Positions 21,767-34,480 of a stretch of 64,000 bases of DNA are shown here, in pieces. Position numbers and translations under genes: made by a program. Numbering within the stretch: position 1 is the first letter of the stretch; the number at the start of each line of letters is the position of its first letter. The DNA lies in the NCBI GenBank assembly GCA_029948255.1, contig JALIZF010001795.1, positions 62,001 through 126,000 on the forward strand, given 5' to 3'. The stretch is from Telmatactis stephensoni (lineage: Eukaryota; Cnidaria; Anthozoa; Actiniaria; Isophelliidae). The notes beneath the pieces are model-generated. The model did no database searches. It was not told the origin of the DNA and was given only the letters and a program-made list of their open reading frames with translations.

Positions 21767-23396
21767 ACACAAATGTGATAATTGGACCCAAATGTAATAA
21801 AAGTCCCCAGTGTAATAAGCTTTGGACCCAAGTTTAATGAACATTGGTAAGTCAACTAATCAACAGCGAAGCACAACAATATCAATAAATAAATATGAAA
21901 ATATATGTAAAAATAAATGTGAAACGTTATAAATCACGTGACTGAGTCGAATATCCCGAGTATCTCATTGAGGATAAACAAAACTTGCGCACTTGAGAAA
22001 TTCGGTGTAAGTATAAGTTGTCAGTCATAATATGTAGCGTCATAATCTCTGGGATGATTAGTAGATAAAAATATAAAAAAATAGGTACTATCTAGCTCTC
22101 ATTTAACGTTTTTTATTTGAATGAATTGGGCTTCCTGTTGTAATGGGCAACCAAAGATTCAATTTTGTAAAAGGCTTGAAAAACAGTTGCATTAATGATT
22201 ATTGATAAAGCTTTTTAGCATTTGCTTTGGTTTGTATATACTCTAACCCTTCGGTCTCTTGTGAATTATAAGGGCTTGCAAGCTCAGTGACCTTCCATTT
22301 TATATTCTATACTAGTTTATAAAACGAGCAGCAGTTTTATCTACTTGATAATACACATGCTGTGATGTTTTTAAATGGCTTAAAAAACCTAAATTTCATG
22401 TTTTCATGAAAAAAATCAAAAATTTATGTGTTTTTTTTTTCAGAAAAAATCCAGGTTAAATCTTATGTAAATTAGGATACATCTTTATCAGATACACCTA
22501 TTTCATAAAACATTGTCGGGTAAAAGGCCTCAAGCCTACTCGACTCACCCGCAAGGGAGTATGGGTAGAAATTAATAAAATCTATAAAACAACAAGACTA
22601 TCAACACGACTAATCTCAACTAGCTTGCCTTGACCTTATGCACAAACGAACTTCATTCGTTGATGTTAAAAATCAAGAACTAAGCCGAAAAACGAGTAAA
22701 GTTTAGTACCTACCCATACTCCTTTTCGGTCTAGTTGCGTAGGCTTGAAGCCTTTAACCCGACAACCTTTTTTGAAATAGGTGTATAAAGATACTTGTCA
22801 TGGTTATGATTTCCATTGTGTTATCCTTATGAATTATTAATGAATTTTTTAATTACAGTATATTTATTCAGATTCAGTCAGTTAGTCACAGTGTTTTCTT
22901 TCCTGACTATATAAGTATAACTTTTATCTAGATTTCAAATCAAATCATTCTGATCTTTAAATGGATCTATCGAATATAATTTGGATCATTGAAGTGAGCC
23001 GGTAATAATTTTTTTAACAATGTACTTGCAAATTGATTGGAAAGCTGGTTACATAATTACGATATTTTTAAACCATGCAAATTTCATCCGTCTAGACATT
23101 TGTTCGGACACCAGACGACTCAATGTTTGAGATGAATGTCACTGTGATTTTCGTCCCATTATTTTTGCTCAAGCGAAGTCAGTCTATGATTCCAAATGAA
23201 ATTTACAGCACCTCATTCGGTCACGTGACTTATGACGTCTCATATGACCCAGATGACGTCTCTTGATATTGTTGTACATCAGTGTTGGCTTGCCTTTGTC
23301 CACAAAAGTTTATTTCCAATGTTTATTACATTTGGGTCCAAGGGTTATTACATTTGGGACTTTTATGACACTTGGGTCCAGTTATTACATTTGTGT
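21767..23396. mobile_element. 1.6-kb element with terminal inverted repeats of about 80 bp
   Basis: The left end (21767-21848) and the right end (about 23312-23396) are inverted copies built of GGACCCAA and TGTAATAA motifs. The interior has no transposase frame and contains a nested MITE (22494-22784) and an inverted copy of the 9-10.9 kb repeat. Confidence 0.65.
22494..22784. mobile_element. 291-bp MITE
   Basis: Ends ACACCTATTTCA and TGAAATAGGTGT, with about 45 bp of inverted match including the ACATTGTCGGGTAAAAGGC segment and its counterpart. No coding capacity. Confidence 0.8.
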
Positions 23397-25419
23397 TCAT
23401 AATGCTATAATATAGCGCGCGCTCTGATTGGCTAATTTACCATGAACCATTTCACGATGGACGAACGCTCACGTCAGATTTTCTCTTTTCTCGAAAAAAT
23501 GTTTTAGTTTTTTCATTGCTTTAGTCGGCAAAAGCTCACAAAAACTCAGAAACAAACCTTGAAAAACCTACATTCAAGTAACCAATGCCATGATAGTAAG
23601 TTGTTTTGATGTAAGAATTTAACCTCAGGTGACTTTTCGAGCAGCTAGAATTAAAAGTGTTTTGTACATCAAGCTACTTTCGATAGAGTCGATCAGAATT
23701 TTTAAATAAATGCTTTCGGGAAAAAAACTTGGAACTGATATAAAAAAGCTAGTGTTTGGTCGATGTAAACGTCTAAAAGCAGCCAGAATAAATTTTATGT
23801 ACTTCTAGGGAAATATAAATAGATAAAAACACTGAAACAAACTCAGTAGTGATCACTATGATAACACATTGGACCTTTAGCAAGACTTGTCATCAAGCTC
23901 TCTAGTAGAAAATCGGAAGTTGTAAGCTTCACAAAAACTATTCAAGATCTTACGGCGTAAACTTAAATTGAAACAAAAAGCACAGTTTTTTTCTTTTTTC
24001 ATTGATTGTCTTTTATTGACAAATAGTTTGGTATGCTGAAGGAGAAGATAAATCCAGAAAAGCATAACAAGTTCGATCAAAATTTGAATGAGAAGCTACA
24101 TCAAAAATACAGAAAATTACAGTAAATCTACCTTCAAAGGATTCCTTCATTCCATTCAACATGACAATGCTTGAATATTTGACCACTGAACAAAATTCTT
24201 CCACAAGCTAATGATATTGATCCAATATTTGTAAGTTTCGACAAAATACTTTTCGCGCGCTCTACTCGGTCTTCTTCCACTCGTGGAATTTCCGCAAAAA
24301 CTATAAAATGACAGGAGGCACAACAAACCATCGAAAGTTGAAGACAAAAAAATCTCCAAAAGCCTGAGTAGATTTTTTTCTAGATGTTGTCTTTCCAGTC
24401 TTCTAACCTCTGGTTTAACAAAATATTTTCTCTTGTAGTTCAGGCCCAACTTCTAGTTTTGAACAAACGGATAACACGGCTCACAACACTGATCCGAGTA
24501 TTCAGTTTCCAAACTACTAGTTCGAGTAATTACGCCGTCTTTTTCGTCAATATTGTGAAGTCTTGAGTGATCGAGTCTAAGTACAAACCTCTGTATTACT
24601 AGTACCATGAGGTTTAAATGATATTTTCTGGTATATTTTAGAGTAGAAACTCGCTAGTGAAAGAACTCAAGGCAGTTGTTGTCGCCGCCATCATTCACAA
24701 AGTCGGCACTTTGATTTCGCGCGCTTTGTCAATCGTGAGAATTTTGTATTTGACCAACAAATTCGCGTTTTAATATTGTGGCTATGTTATAAAAGAAATG
24801 GTTCACGCTTAGCGTGCGTCCATCGTGAAATGGATGCACTTGGGAGGTTGTCTAAGCACTCAAGAAGCTAGAGAGCTCTTACGCTTCTTTCGTGCTTAGC
24901 AACCTCCCGCGTGCATCCATTTCACGATAAACGCACGCTAATCGTGAACCATTTCATTACTTCAACACACCCTTAATTTTGGACACACGGGTCGATCATC
25001 TTTGGTACCGCAATTTAATCATGATCGTGTGAACGGAAAATTGGTTGGCCTGATAGGGGTGCCGTACCCAAAATAATCGGCCGCGTGCCGCCAAGACTAA
25101 GGATTGCCGTGCCAAATTGGGCTTTAGACGTACGTACAATCATATCTGTGTTTCTATACTGGGAGTAGGGGAGGGGAGCTAGCCGTGGTTAATCTGCAAT
25201 AATTTAATTATTAACAATAATAATAATAATGGCTTTTATTTTAACACGATAAAATTACAGCAAAGCTAAATAATGTTAGGCCCATAAAGGAGAGTACAGA
25301 AATGTAATTATATTTTACGTGTTTCGATACGATTCGAACAAAATTAGCTTGCGCTGAAAGTGAATTGACCCATGGTAGAAACGTAAAAAAATTAGTCCAC
25401 GCAAGCTACTTGCATTTGA
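23397..25419. other. intergenic, no gene; element ends and a palindrome
   Basis: A GCGCGCGCTCTGATTGGCTA motif near 23415 and a GAACCATTTCACGATGGACG motif near 23455 are related to the palindrome at 24795-24955, suggesting an element spanning about 23400-24960. Minus-strand frames at 23877-24449 show no domain. Nothing is supported from 24960 to 25419 apart from short repeats. Confidence 0.4.
24795..24955. repeat. palindrome of about 160 bp
   Basis: The left arm GAAATGGTTCACG with CGTGAAATGGATGCA matches the right arm TGCATCCATTTCACG with CGTGAACCATTTC. A central GAAGC/GCTTC hairpin is present. Likely a foldback-type element end. Confidence 0.7.
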
Positions 25420-25429
25420 AAAGCACTTT

Positions 25430-25700
25430 CAAAATAGCCCAAAACGAAGCAACACGTCACGTCACAGAAAGGCGTGTCTGTGTTTACTGGTACTCTTCTG
25501 GTGGCCTTTGGTACATGAATGTATGAGGTTACAGTGGCTAAGTTACGATTTGTGCATCAGAAAAAAGATACTTGGACGTGCTTATCCAAACGGCCTAAAA
25601 CGCACTGAAAAAAAAAAAAAATTAAAAAAAGACAAATAAAAATGTGGCAAATATCACAAATAGTGTAACGGTATATAAGACATATCAAAAACTATTTCGA
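25430..25700. repeat. 3' flank of gene B unit
   Basis: Homologous to 11590-11760 and 42030-42260 (ACACGTCACGTCAC, TAAGTTACGATTT, CAGAAAAAAGATACTTGGAC). In B it is separated from the terminal exon by the element at 25718-27014. Confidence 0.65.
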
Positions 25701-25717
25701 AACAAGTTGAGAAGTAT

Positions 25718-27014
25718 TGAACAATAATTGCTTCCTCATTTAGATTTTTAATAATTTAATAATTAATAGTTTGTCGAGCTTTCTAGTCTAGGGAAATGGT
25801 GAACTTTTTGTCAAATTGTTCAAATTTGATTAACAAGCATGAATTTGGCACATTGACAGAGGTTCATGTCGTTAGTAATTCTGGATATGAAGCCACGACC
25901 CAAGAAATCAATTACCTATATATCGATAGGCATGGAATTATTATAGGAAACAAAGAAAAAGAACATCTAATGCTAATGCAAAAAGTCTAATTAAGCATAG
26001 TGATAAGGTAGTAAGAGTATGCTGAGTAATCTTTTATTGAGAGCCATTATACTTGAAAGGGAAAGCAGAAATGGAGTAATTTAATTTAAAATATGATAAA
26101 CAAAAAGTCACGCTCTAACAGAATTATAGTTATAATGCATATCATAAAAGTCGATTACTAAAAACGAAAAGCGCCTGTAGAAAGAAACTGCAACTATTAC
26201 TCTGTAATTACTTAATTAGGGCGTAGCTCTATGCTAATCATATGTTAAATTATGTTACGTTATTATTGCTTTCACTATCACAGTTATACACTAAAACTAA
26301 ATATATATTTTGTCGATTTTAGTAATGATATATTCTATGCTATAAAACTAGAAGGTCTTGTTTTGGGGTGTTGCTCCATGTCTAGTATTACTTTGGATCC
26401 AAGCCTATGTCATTTTACAAGATTTCACATAAGAGGAGACTCTTTTTGTATCAATTTCAGATATAATGTATTCCATAGCTATGCGATTCTCCATGTAGCC
26501 ATTAGGGGGCGTGGCTCTTAATCAAAAATTACTCAGCATACTCTATCATATCACTATGCTTATTTACACTTTTTGCATTAACATTAGATACTATTTTCCT
26601 TTGTTTCTGAGATAATCAATTCCATGCCTATCGATATGTCAGTAATTGATTTCTGGCGTGGCCTTATTTCTAGAACTTACTTAGAACCTCTATCATTGTG
26701 CTAAATTTCTTGCTCGTTAAGCAATGAACAATTCTGCACCATTTCCCTGGACTATTCGGAGCCGTAAGCGTTCATGCAAACTTGTACATACAAATGTAAT
26801 CTACATGCCCGAGGAAACTGATCATGAAATCTCCTGTGCATTCAAGGAAGAATAATTACCGAGGAGCGAACCAACCAGAAAACACAGTTATTTACGTAAT
26901 AATAAAGTACAATAATTGTAAGGCAAAAATTCTGCCTTTGTCCAGAAGGTGGACGCTTAGTCCACAAGCTCGACAAATTGTAAAAATCTAGGTTGAAGAA
27001 CAATTTATTGTTCA
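25718..27014. mobile_element. 1.3-kb long-inverted-repeat element
   Basis: The outer ends TGAACAATAATTG and CAATTTATTGTTCA, then TTTGTCGAGCTTT and AAGCTCGACAAAT, are inverted matches. The match continues inward in diverged form (GGGAAATGGTG against CACCATTTCCC; AGAGTATGCTGAGTAAT against its complement near 26530), so most of the element is one large foldback centred near 26270. No transposase found. Confidence 0.7.
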
Positions 27015-27149
27015 ATATGTCAAAATCAACCTATAAAGAACTGCTTCAAATTGAAAAGTGTGAAATGTTAATCAGCAAGTTCCATAAGTGACAGTTATTT
27101 TAAAGTGATTATCTGTGGTGAACTCGTCATCAGGAGATAGCATTTATTC

Positions 27150-27427
27150 TCACTTACCTCCGGAAGAGCATGGACCAAATTTATTGACAATCTTTCCTTT
27201 GCAACATTTATGAGTAGCAGTACGATAACAGCTGCTTACACATTTCGCCCACCCAGGTAGACATTCTATACGACAGTCTCCTAGTAGTTTATCGACGTCA
27301 TAGTTGGGTGTTACAGCACACCAAGGAGGACCACGGTTACGCATTTTGCAACTATGGTAACGAACACCTTTGTAGATGAATGGAAAGACGCAGATTTCTC
27401 CACGTGTTGTCTTTGTTTTAGCAGCAC
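27150..27427 (-). CDS. gene B terminal exon: FN2 plus galaxin-like segment
   Basis: The acceptor CGTCTTAG opens GAAKTKTTRGEICVFPFIYK. The FN2 cysteines are complete (ICVFPF, HSC, PWCAV, GDC), followed by CLPGWAKCVSSCYRTATHKCC, a galaxin-type half repeat, then a stop with AATAAA close behind. A good donor (GGAG|GTAAGTG, exon end 27158, phase 1) overlaps the last codons, so a further 3' exon is possible; none is recognisable. Confidence 0.75.
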
Positions 27428-30400
27428 CTAAGACGATTACAAACAATGTCAGTATACAGAATATGTGACATGGCATGTATGTAACATCTACCAAAGGTGT
27501 CAAACTTATAATAGAAAAAGGTATAAACCTCTTTACACAAGCAAGAGTATGCCAGTAGTGCGCGCTTGGAACCCGTATACACAGTGTACTATTGATAAGA
27601 TAGAGATTGTTCAGCGACGCGCAGCAAGGTTTGTCTACAATGATTATTAAAATAATAAATAAATAACTGTTTATTTAAGTGTCCAAGTCTTCTAGCGCTT
27701 GCGCACTAATTGGGGGACACTGTACTCTCACACTCACTACCTCTACATTAAGTATTTTGCAAATAATCACTCGACTCACATGTTAATTTTTGCTGAGGGA
27801 AGAAAAACCGGAGAACCCGGAGAAAAAACCGGCCTCGTGGCATGGTAGAGAACAAGACATCAAACAAACTCAATTTACATATGATCCAGGCGCTCGAGCT
27901 GGGACTCGAACCCGGACCACAGCGGTGAAAGGCCAGTGCTCTAACCGCTCGGCCACCCATGCCACCCATAAATTATTCACGCTATAGTCATGTTTCTACC
28001 ATGATCAACGCACTAGGATGGGAGTCCTTGGAACACCGAAGATTGGTCAACCAAGCGTGTATGTTTTACAAAATTTATAGTGGACTTGTTGGTATTACTC
28101 TGCCACCTGAAATATGTCCCATTACAAGAGACTCAAGGCACCCCAACTGTGCACCCTTCCAACAGCTTATCACATTGAACCATACGTATAAATATTCTTT
28201 CTACTCTAGAATTATAAGAACCTGGAACAATATACCTTTATCATTAATTCCAAATTCATTCGATAAATTTAAGGCCGATGTTTCCAAGATGTAAGGATTT
28301 TTATTTATCAACAATTTTATATCATTTCAAATTTATTAGATAAATTGTTTCTAAGACATGGGAACTTTATTATTTTTAGATATTATTTGTACATGTTAAA
28401 TTATTTAATATTGATTAATTTATATTTATTTACTTTGTACAAAACTCCTAGTATAGTTTTACCATAGTATATTTTAGTATAGTAGAGTTAGGAGTATACC
28501 TATTAAAGTATTAAAGCAAAGGCCCATACAAACAAATTCTATGATATTTTATGCCCTGGTAGACGAGAAAAAAAAGCACGGTTATTACGGACACCATGGG
28601 GACGAGACAGAGTGTCCATATTAACCAGGTTGTCCTTATTAAACGAATAATTTTATAGATATTTTTCCGGTCACGACAAAATTACTTATACTAACAGTTG
28701 CTGCTGCTGCTGCTACGACTACTACACCACCACCAACAATAACAAGAAAACACTGTACGCATAGTAACACACCAAAACTCCTCAGGATAACGCTAACATT
28801 TTGTGCAAGTTTACTTCACATTGATTGAAGGGTTCAAAGCTACTGCTACTATGACTACTACTACACCACCAACAACAACAAGAAAGCACTGTATGCATAG
28901 TAAAAATTACGCACCAAAACTCTTCAGGATAACGCTAACAATTTGTGCAAGTTTACTTCACATTGATTGAAGGGTTCAAAGCAGTGAGTTTTTCATGTAA
29001 TACCATGATCACCTCGGGATCCATTGTTTCAAGAGGGACGTTTAACGTCTAACATCCCTCCTACCTGAATAGTAATGAGGGAAATTTAGAACTAAATCTC
29101 CCTCATACATCATTAATGAGGGAAATTTAGAACTAAATTTCCCTCATTAATGATGTATGAGGGAAATTTAGTTCTAAATTTCCCTCATTACTATTCATGA
29201 GGTACAGTCCCTCATATAACAATCATCGGGACAATCGGAAAAGTGCAGCCTATTCCGAAACTCTGTAACATCATAACGCACCGATACCTCTTACCACTGC
29301 ACACTCTTACGCGTGTGGGATCTATTCATTCTACTTTGCGCATGTGCATAACGAAGCAAAGAAAGCATTATGAAAGACAATTTAGCTTTCGAATTGTTTA
29401 ACAACCTATAAATACTTGTTCATTGTAAGTATATAACAAAGAAATCTATTTTCAAAAGTCCCCAGAGAACAGGGTTACGCACAATAATATGCGGTTCAAT
29501 TGTATAATACGTTCAAGTTTTGGCATGGATGAACAAACAGCGAAGTATATTTTCGTTTATTTCCTCGGTGATCATGGTATTACAAAGTAATACCATGACT
29601 TCTTCTCGATATTAGTGATTAAATGTCCCCTCAGCCTCGGGAGGTTTAGTAAAAGTCCCTCGGCCTACGGCCTTCCACTAAACCTCCCTCGGCTTCGGGA
29701 ACATTTAATCACTAATATCCCTCAGGGTCATGGTATTACTTATAATAAACCTTTTTACAGATGGTAGAACACAATAAGAGAGAATTCGGGTTAAACACTA
29801 GTTTTGGCCAAAGAAGTTGCTGTTTGTGCACATGCTCTTTTAGAAACTAATATGGTACAAGTTCTGCACAACATACCCTCTAATACATAAACATCGCTGC
29901 CTGCATGTCCTCCTTTGCCATTTCTGCAAGTGTTATATGGTCCATACTTGTTGTATGTACGGCCTGCGGTTGGACTGGACACACACACCAACCTCCGTTT
30001 TGAACAGCAAAATATTTCTTACTGTTCTTGGTACTTTAAAAACGAAAAATCGTCGCAAGAAAAAAAGTTTTCGACTTTTTTGCGGTTAACGGTTAATTGT
30101 TTTTAGCCTAACGACTTAATTTTTGGCCGTTTTATGGCTAAAGGTTAATTAATCCCATTGAGACCCATCGCTTTATGACAAGCTGTTGAGACTAATATAA
30201 CATAACATACCCTCTAATACATAGACATCGTTGCCCGCATATCCTCCTTTGCCATTTTTGCAAGTGTGATATGGTCCATACTTCTTGTACGTACGGCCTG
30301 CGATTGGACTGGACACACACCAACCTCCGTTTTGAACAGCAAAATATTTCCATCCTCGTCTTGCAGCGGCCAACGCACATTTCTCTATGGGATATTTTCT

Positions 30401-33400
30401 AGCCCTAAAAGGTCCTTTAAGAAGACGATCTTTGCCATCGAGGGGTGGGATGGCGCGGCGCACAGTGTCCTTAAAGCACCCGATGCTAATTGCTAAAATG
30501 ACAATCAAGGTAAATGTTTGAAAGAATAATCATCATTTAATTAATATACGCATCTTCCTTTCGTTAATTTCCGCATACGAAAAGTACTGTATAGTTTTGC
30601 ACTTTTGCACTAAAGCTCTCAAATGTATTACAAATTAAACAAACAAACAATTCAAATAAACAAACGAATGAACAAAAAACAAACAAACAAACAAACAGGC
30701 AGATAAACAGACAGGAAGAAAGACAGACAACAAACAAACTGTATACTCAAGACAGACCTCTTAGTGCTTGCTATGCTCGTTTTTAATTCAGAACTAAACT
30801 CTAACAGTCATGACGAAACGCCATTCACCGTCAAAGGAGCCAACTTCCGACCAAGAAGCCCGGTACACACTCGTGACTGTCAGGCTACACCACAAAACAA
30901 ACAAACCAACCAACCAACAGACAGGTAGAGAGACAACAAACATACAGAGAAACAAACATCACTGGAACAAGCAATAAAAGATGCAAGCAAACTGAAAAAT
31001 AATAATTGGGTATTTACTTTAAAGATAATAATCAATACTTTATCTAGCAATACGTACCAGTAAGTCCCTTAGTAATGGCTACCATACGTGTTTTGCAATC
31101 TCCTCGGAGTCGATCGACGTCGAAATTCGGTGTAACTGCGCACCACAGACGGTGAGAATCTGTAGTTGTACAGCTATTGTAACGTTTGCCTTTGTATTTG
31201 AATGGGAAAACACAGATTTCTCCTTTTGTTGTAATTTTGGGGGGTTTACCTGAGAAAAAATAAAACAAGTTAAAAAAGTTACTAGGCGTTTGAGAGTTTT
31301 AGATTCAAAAGTGAAGAATGAAGAATTACCTAGAAATATAAGTATTCATCGTTGTTTTTTATTAAGCATTTGAAAATATTTTCCATGGAATTCTACTCTT
31401 TGTAGCAGAAATGGAAGTTGTTTTTGAAACCTGTAATCCTGACCAATCGATTATGGGAAACCATAGACCGCCTTCTTTGCCTTAGCCAATCAGAGCAAGC
31501 GATTTCACTAGCTATAAGTAATCTGTGCCCTAAAACAAAATTACTTATCGAAAAAGAACTTCGCTTCTACTGTGAATGCTTAATGTTTGGCTTTTTACGG
31601 TTATGGTTGATTTCTTTCAACTACGGTTAACAGAAAGCTGATCACTAATTTTCATCGGTTTAAATTTTGAAGGCTGAACATTTATTTTCTTTGATGAAAC
31701 ACACACTTTAGGTCTGAGAATTCTTCAGAATTACCGCCGTTCTCGTCCCCAGATCCTCCTCGGTTGTCGTTCCTCCCTCAAAAGAAAACCAGCTCTATTT
31801 TACGGTACCAGGCCACACAATAAGACCCATAAAAGCCTTTACAACTACTGTTCTTGGTACTTTAAAAACGAAAAATCGTCGCAAGAAAAAAAGTTTTCGA
31901 CTTTTTTGCGGTTAACGGTTAATTGTTTTTAGACTAACGACTTAATTTTTGGCCGTTTTATGGCCAAAGGTTAATTAATCCCATTGAGACCCATCGCTTT
32001 ATGACAAGCTGTTGAGACTAATATAACATAACATACCCTCTAATACATAGACATCGTTGCCCGCATATCCTCCTTTGCCATTTTTGCAAGTGTGATATGG
32101 TCCATACTTCTTGTACGTACGGCCTGCGGTTGGACTGGACACACACCAACCTCCGTTTTGAACAGCAAAATATTTCCATCCTCGTCTTGCAGCGGCCAAC
32201 GCACATTTCTCTATGGGATATTTTCTTGTCCAGAAGTTTCCAGTCAGAAGACGATCTTTACGGTCGAGGGGTGGAATGGCGCGATTTACTGTATCTCGGT
32301 AACAACCAATATGTTTTGCTATGAAAAATCAATCAATCAACCAATCAATCTATCCATCCTTCCATCCATCCATCCACCCGTTCGTCCGTCCGTCCGTCCG
32401 TCCGTCCGTCCGTCCGTCCGTCCGTCCGTCCGTCCGTCCGTCCATCCATCCATCCAGCCAGCCAGCCAGCCAACTAACCAACTAACCAACCAACCAACTA
32501 ACCAACTAACCAACCATAACCAAGCACCAACCAAGCAGCCCACCAACCAACCAACCATAACCAAGCACCAACCAAGCAGCCCACCAAGTAAGCAACTTTC
32601 ACTTTTCTTTTATTTTACACACACACATATATTATATATATATATACAATAAACAATATTTACGAGTAATAGCACTAGCACTAGCACTAAATGGAACCAT
32701 ATAGTTTTGTAATAAATAGAGTATTAGTTATAATGATATAAATAATGTATAAATGAATGAAATGTGTGTGGCAGCCAAAGTAGTTTAAAAAATTTCCAGT
32801 TGGCTGCCACCATGAAATAATAATTGAATATTGAGTAGTATGGCCTTACTGTTTTATACATTTTAGTTGTGTTGTATATGTAGGAAAAGAATAGGAACTA
32901 TAGGAAGTTACATGAGTATGAGTAAGTCAAACAAGCACACAACCAAACAAGCAAGCCGACCTTTTCCTCCGACGAGAGCCACTGTACCAAGCAATCCAAC
33001 AACTAATCCAAGCAAGCAATTAATCAAGAACACAAACCTTAAAGCTATTTATTTTTATGACACTGTAACTAAATAACTACATTGCTCACCCCACAGTCCT
33101 GTAGTTATTCTTCTTCTCCTGATACCTTTGAATAAATAAAGACCATAACAATAACGCACAAAAAAGAAATAGTAGTAATTTAGATAAGGTATGATCATCA
33201 ATTACTCTATTAAAAAAATTGTCAGATTGAGACTCTATGAATAGTTACCACAGTTTTGGTTGCTGGGAATTCGGCGACCTAGACAACACTTGAATCTTAC
33301 ATCTCGTCTATAGCAACGTCTTCCACATACGGTTTCACTAGGCTTACAGCAGGTCGTAGCCTTTGCAATGATTCTTCTATGACAGCATTTATGGGTACTT

Positions 33401-34426
33401 GGAATGTAGCACCTTCGTCCACATACTCCTTGTCTGGGAAGGCAACAGGTGACAGCCTTTCCAATAACTCTTCCATGACAGCATTTATGGGTGCGTGGAA
33501 CATAGCACCTTCGTCCACATACTCCTTGTCTGGGACGGCAACAGGTGTCAGCCTTTGCAATGATTCTTCCGTGACAGCACTTCTGGGTGTTTGGAGTGTA
33601 GCATTTTCCCCCACATTTTTGGCAGCACTTGGCTTTGATATCAACAACTTTGTTTTTGCAGCACTTAGCAACTTTCTTGTCGTAACAGTTATCACCACAA
33701 AATCCAGCCGGTGGTATGCAGCACACCTCCTTTCTAGGGATAATCTTATTGTTGCAGCACTTCTGAGTGGCTGCGTTGTAGCAAGTACTTCCACAGTGGT
33801 GAGAACAACATCTCCATGCACTTGGAATCACTTTCTTATAGCAACATTTATAACCAGTCTTGGGCATACATCTGTCTCCACATTTCCCCATATGTTTGGT
33901 GCAATTAGAACAGCCGAAAAAGCCGTAGATGAGGTAACTGTTGCAGCATTGTTCTACCACTGGATCGTAACATACGTTATCACATTTACGAGGACAAGCT
34001 GCACGTTTTGTGAAAGGTTCATCTACAATATAATGTGAAAAATGCCATTAATAATTCTTAAATCTATTAAATCACTTGAAATTATCAATGAGTTATTTTT
34101 AAAACGCGTTATATATAATGCGCCCCAGCTCGATTTCTTTATATTCTTATCAAACATCTAGTTGTAAAAACATCATGTTTTACCAAAATTTCAGAAGGTA
34201 GATTAATTGGATTAGAAAATCCAAGTTAAAATTGATGCCAATAAAAGAAATAATCCGTTTTAAGATGTACGTTACGGTAGTGACTTCTATTGTCTTTTCT
34301 AATAAGAATACTAACGAAAATGACTTTATGAATGATGACTTTACGAAGTCTCAACCAATTTTATATCAAGAATCGTAAAGGAGACAGCCTCATGACTACT
34401 AAACTGGTCATTTTGGTCTTCATGTA

Positions 34427-34480
<54 letters not shown>

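Noticed and set aside
27895..27960. tRNA gene
   Set aside because: Has box A and box B but continues into a SINE body with the known tail; the acceptor stem does not pair well.
32092..32652. 186-codon plus-strand frame with PSVRPSVRPS repeats
   Set aside because: Antisense of gene B exon 4 joined to CCGT/CCAA microsatellite translation.
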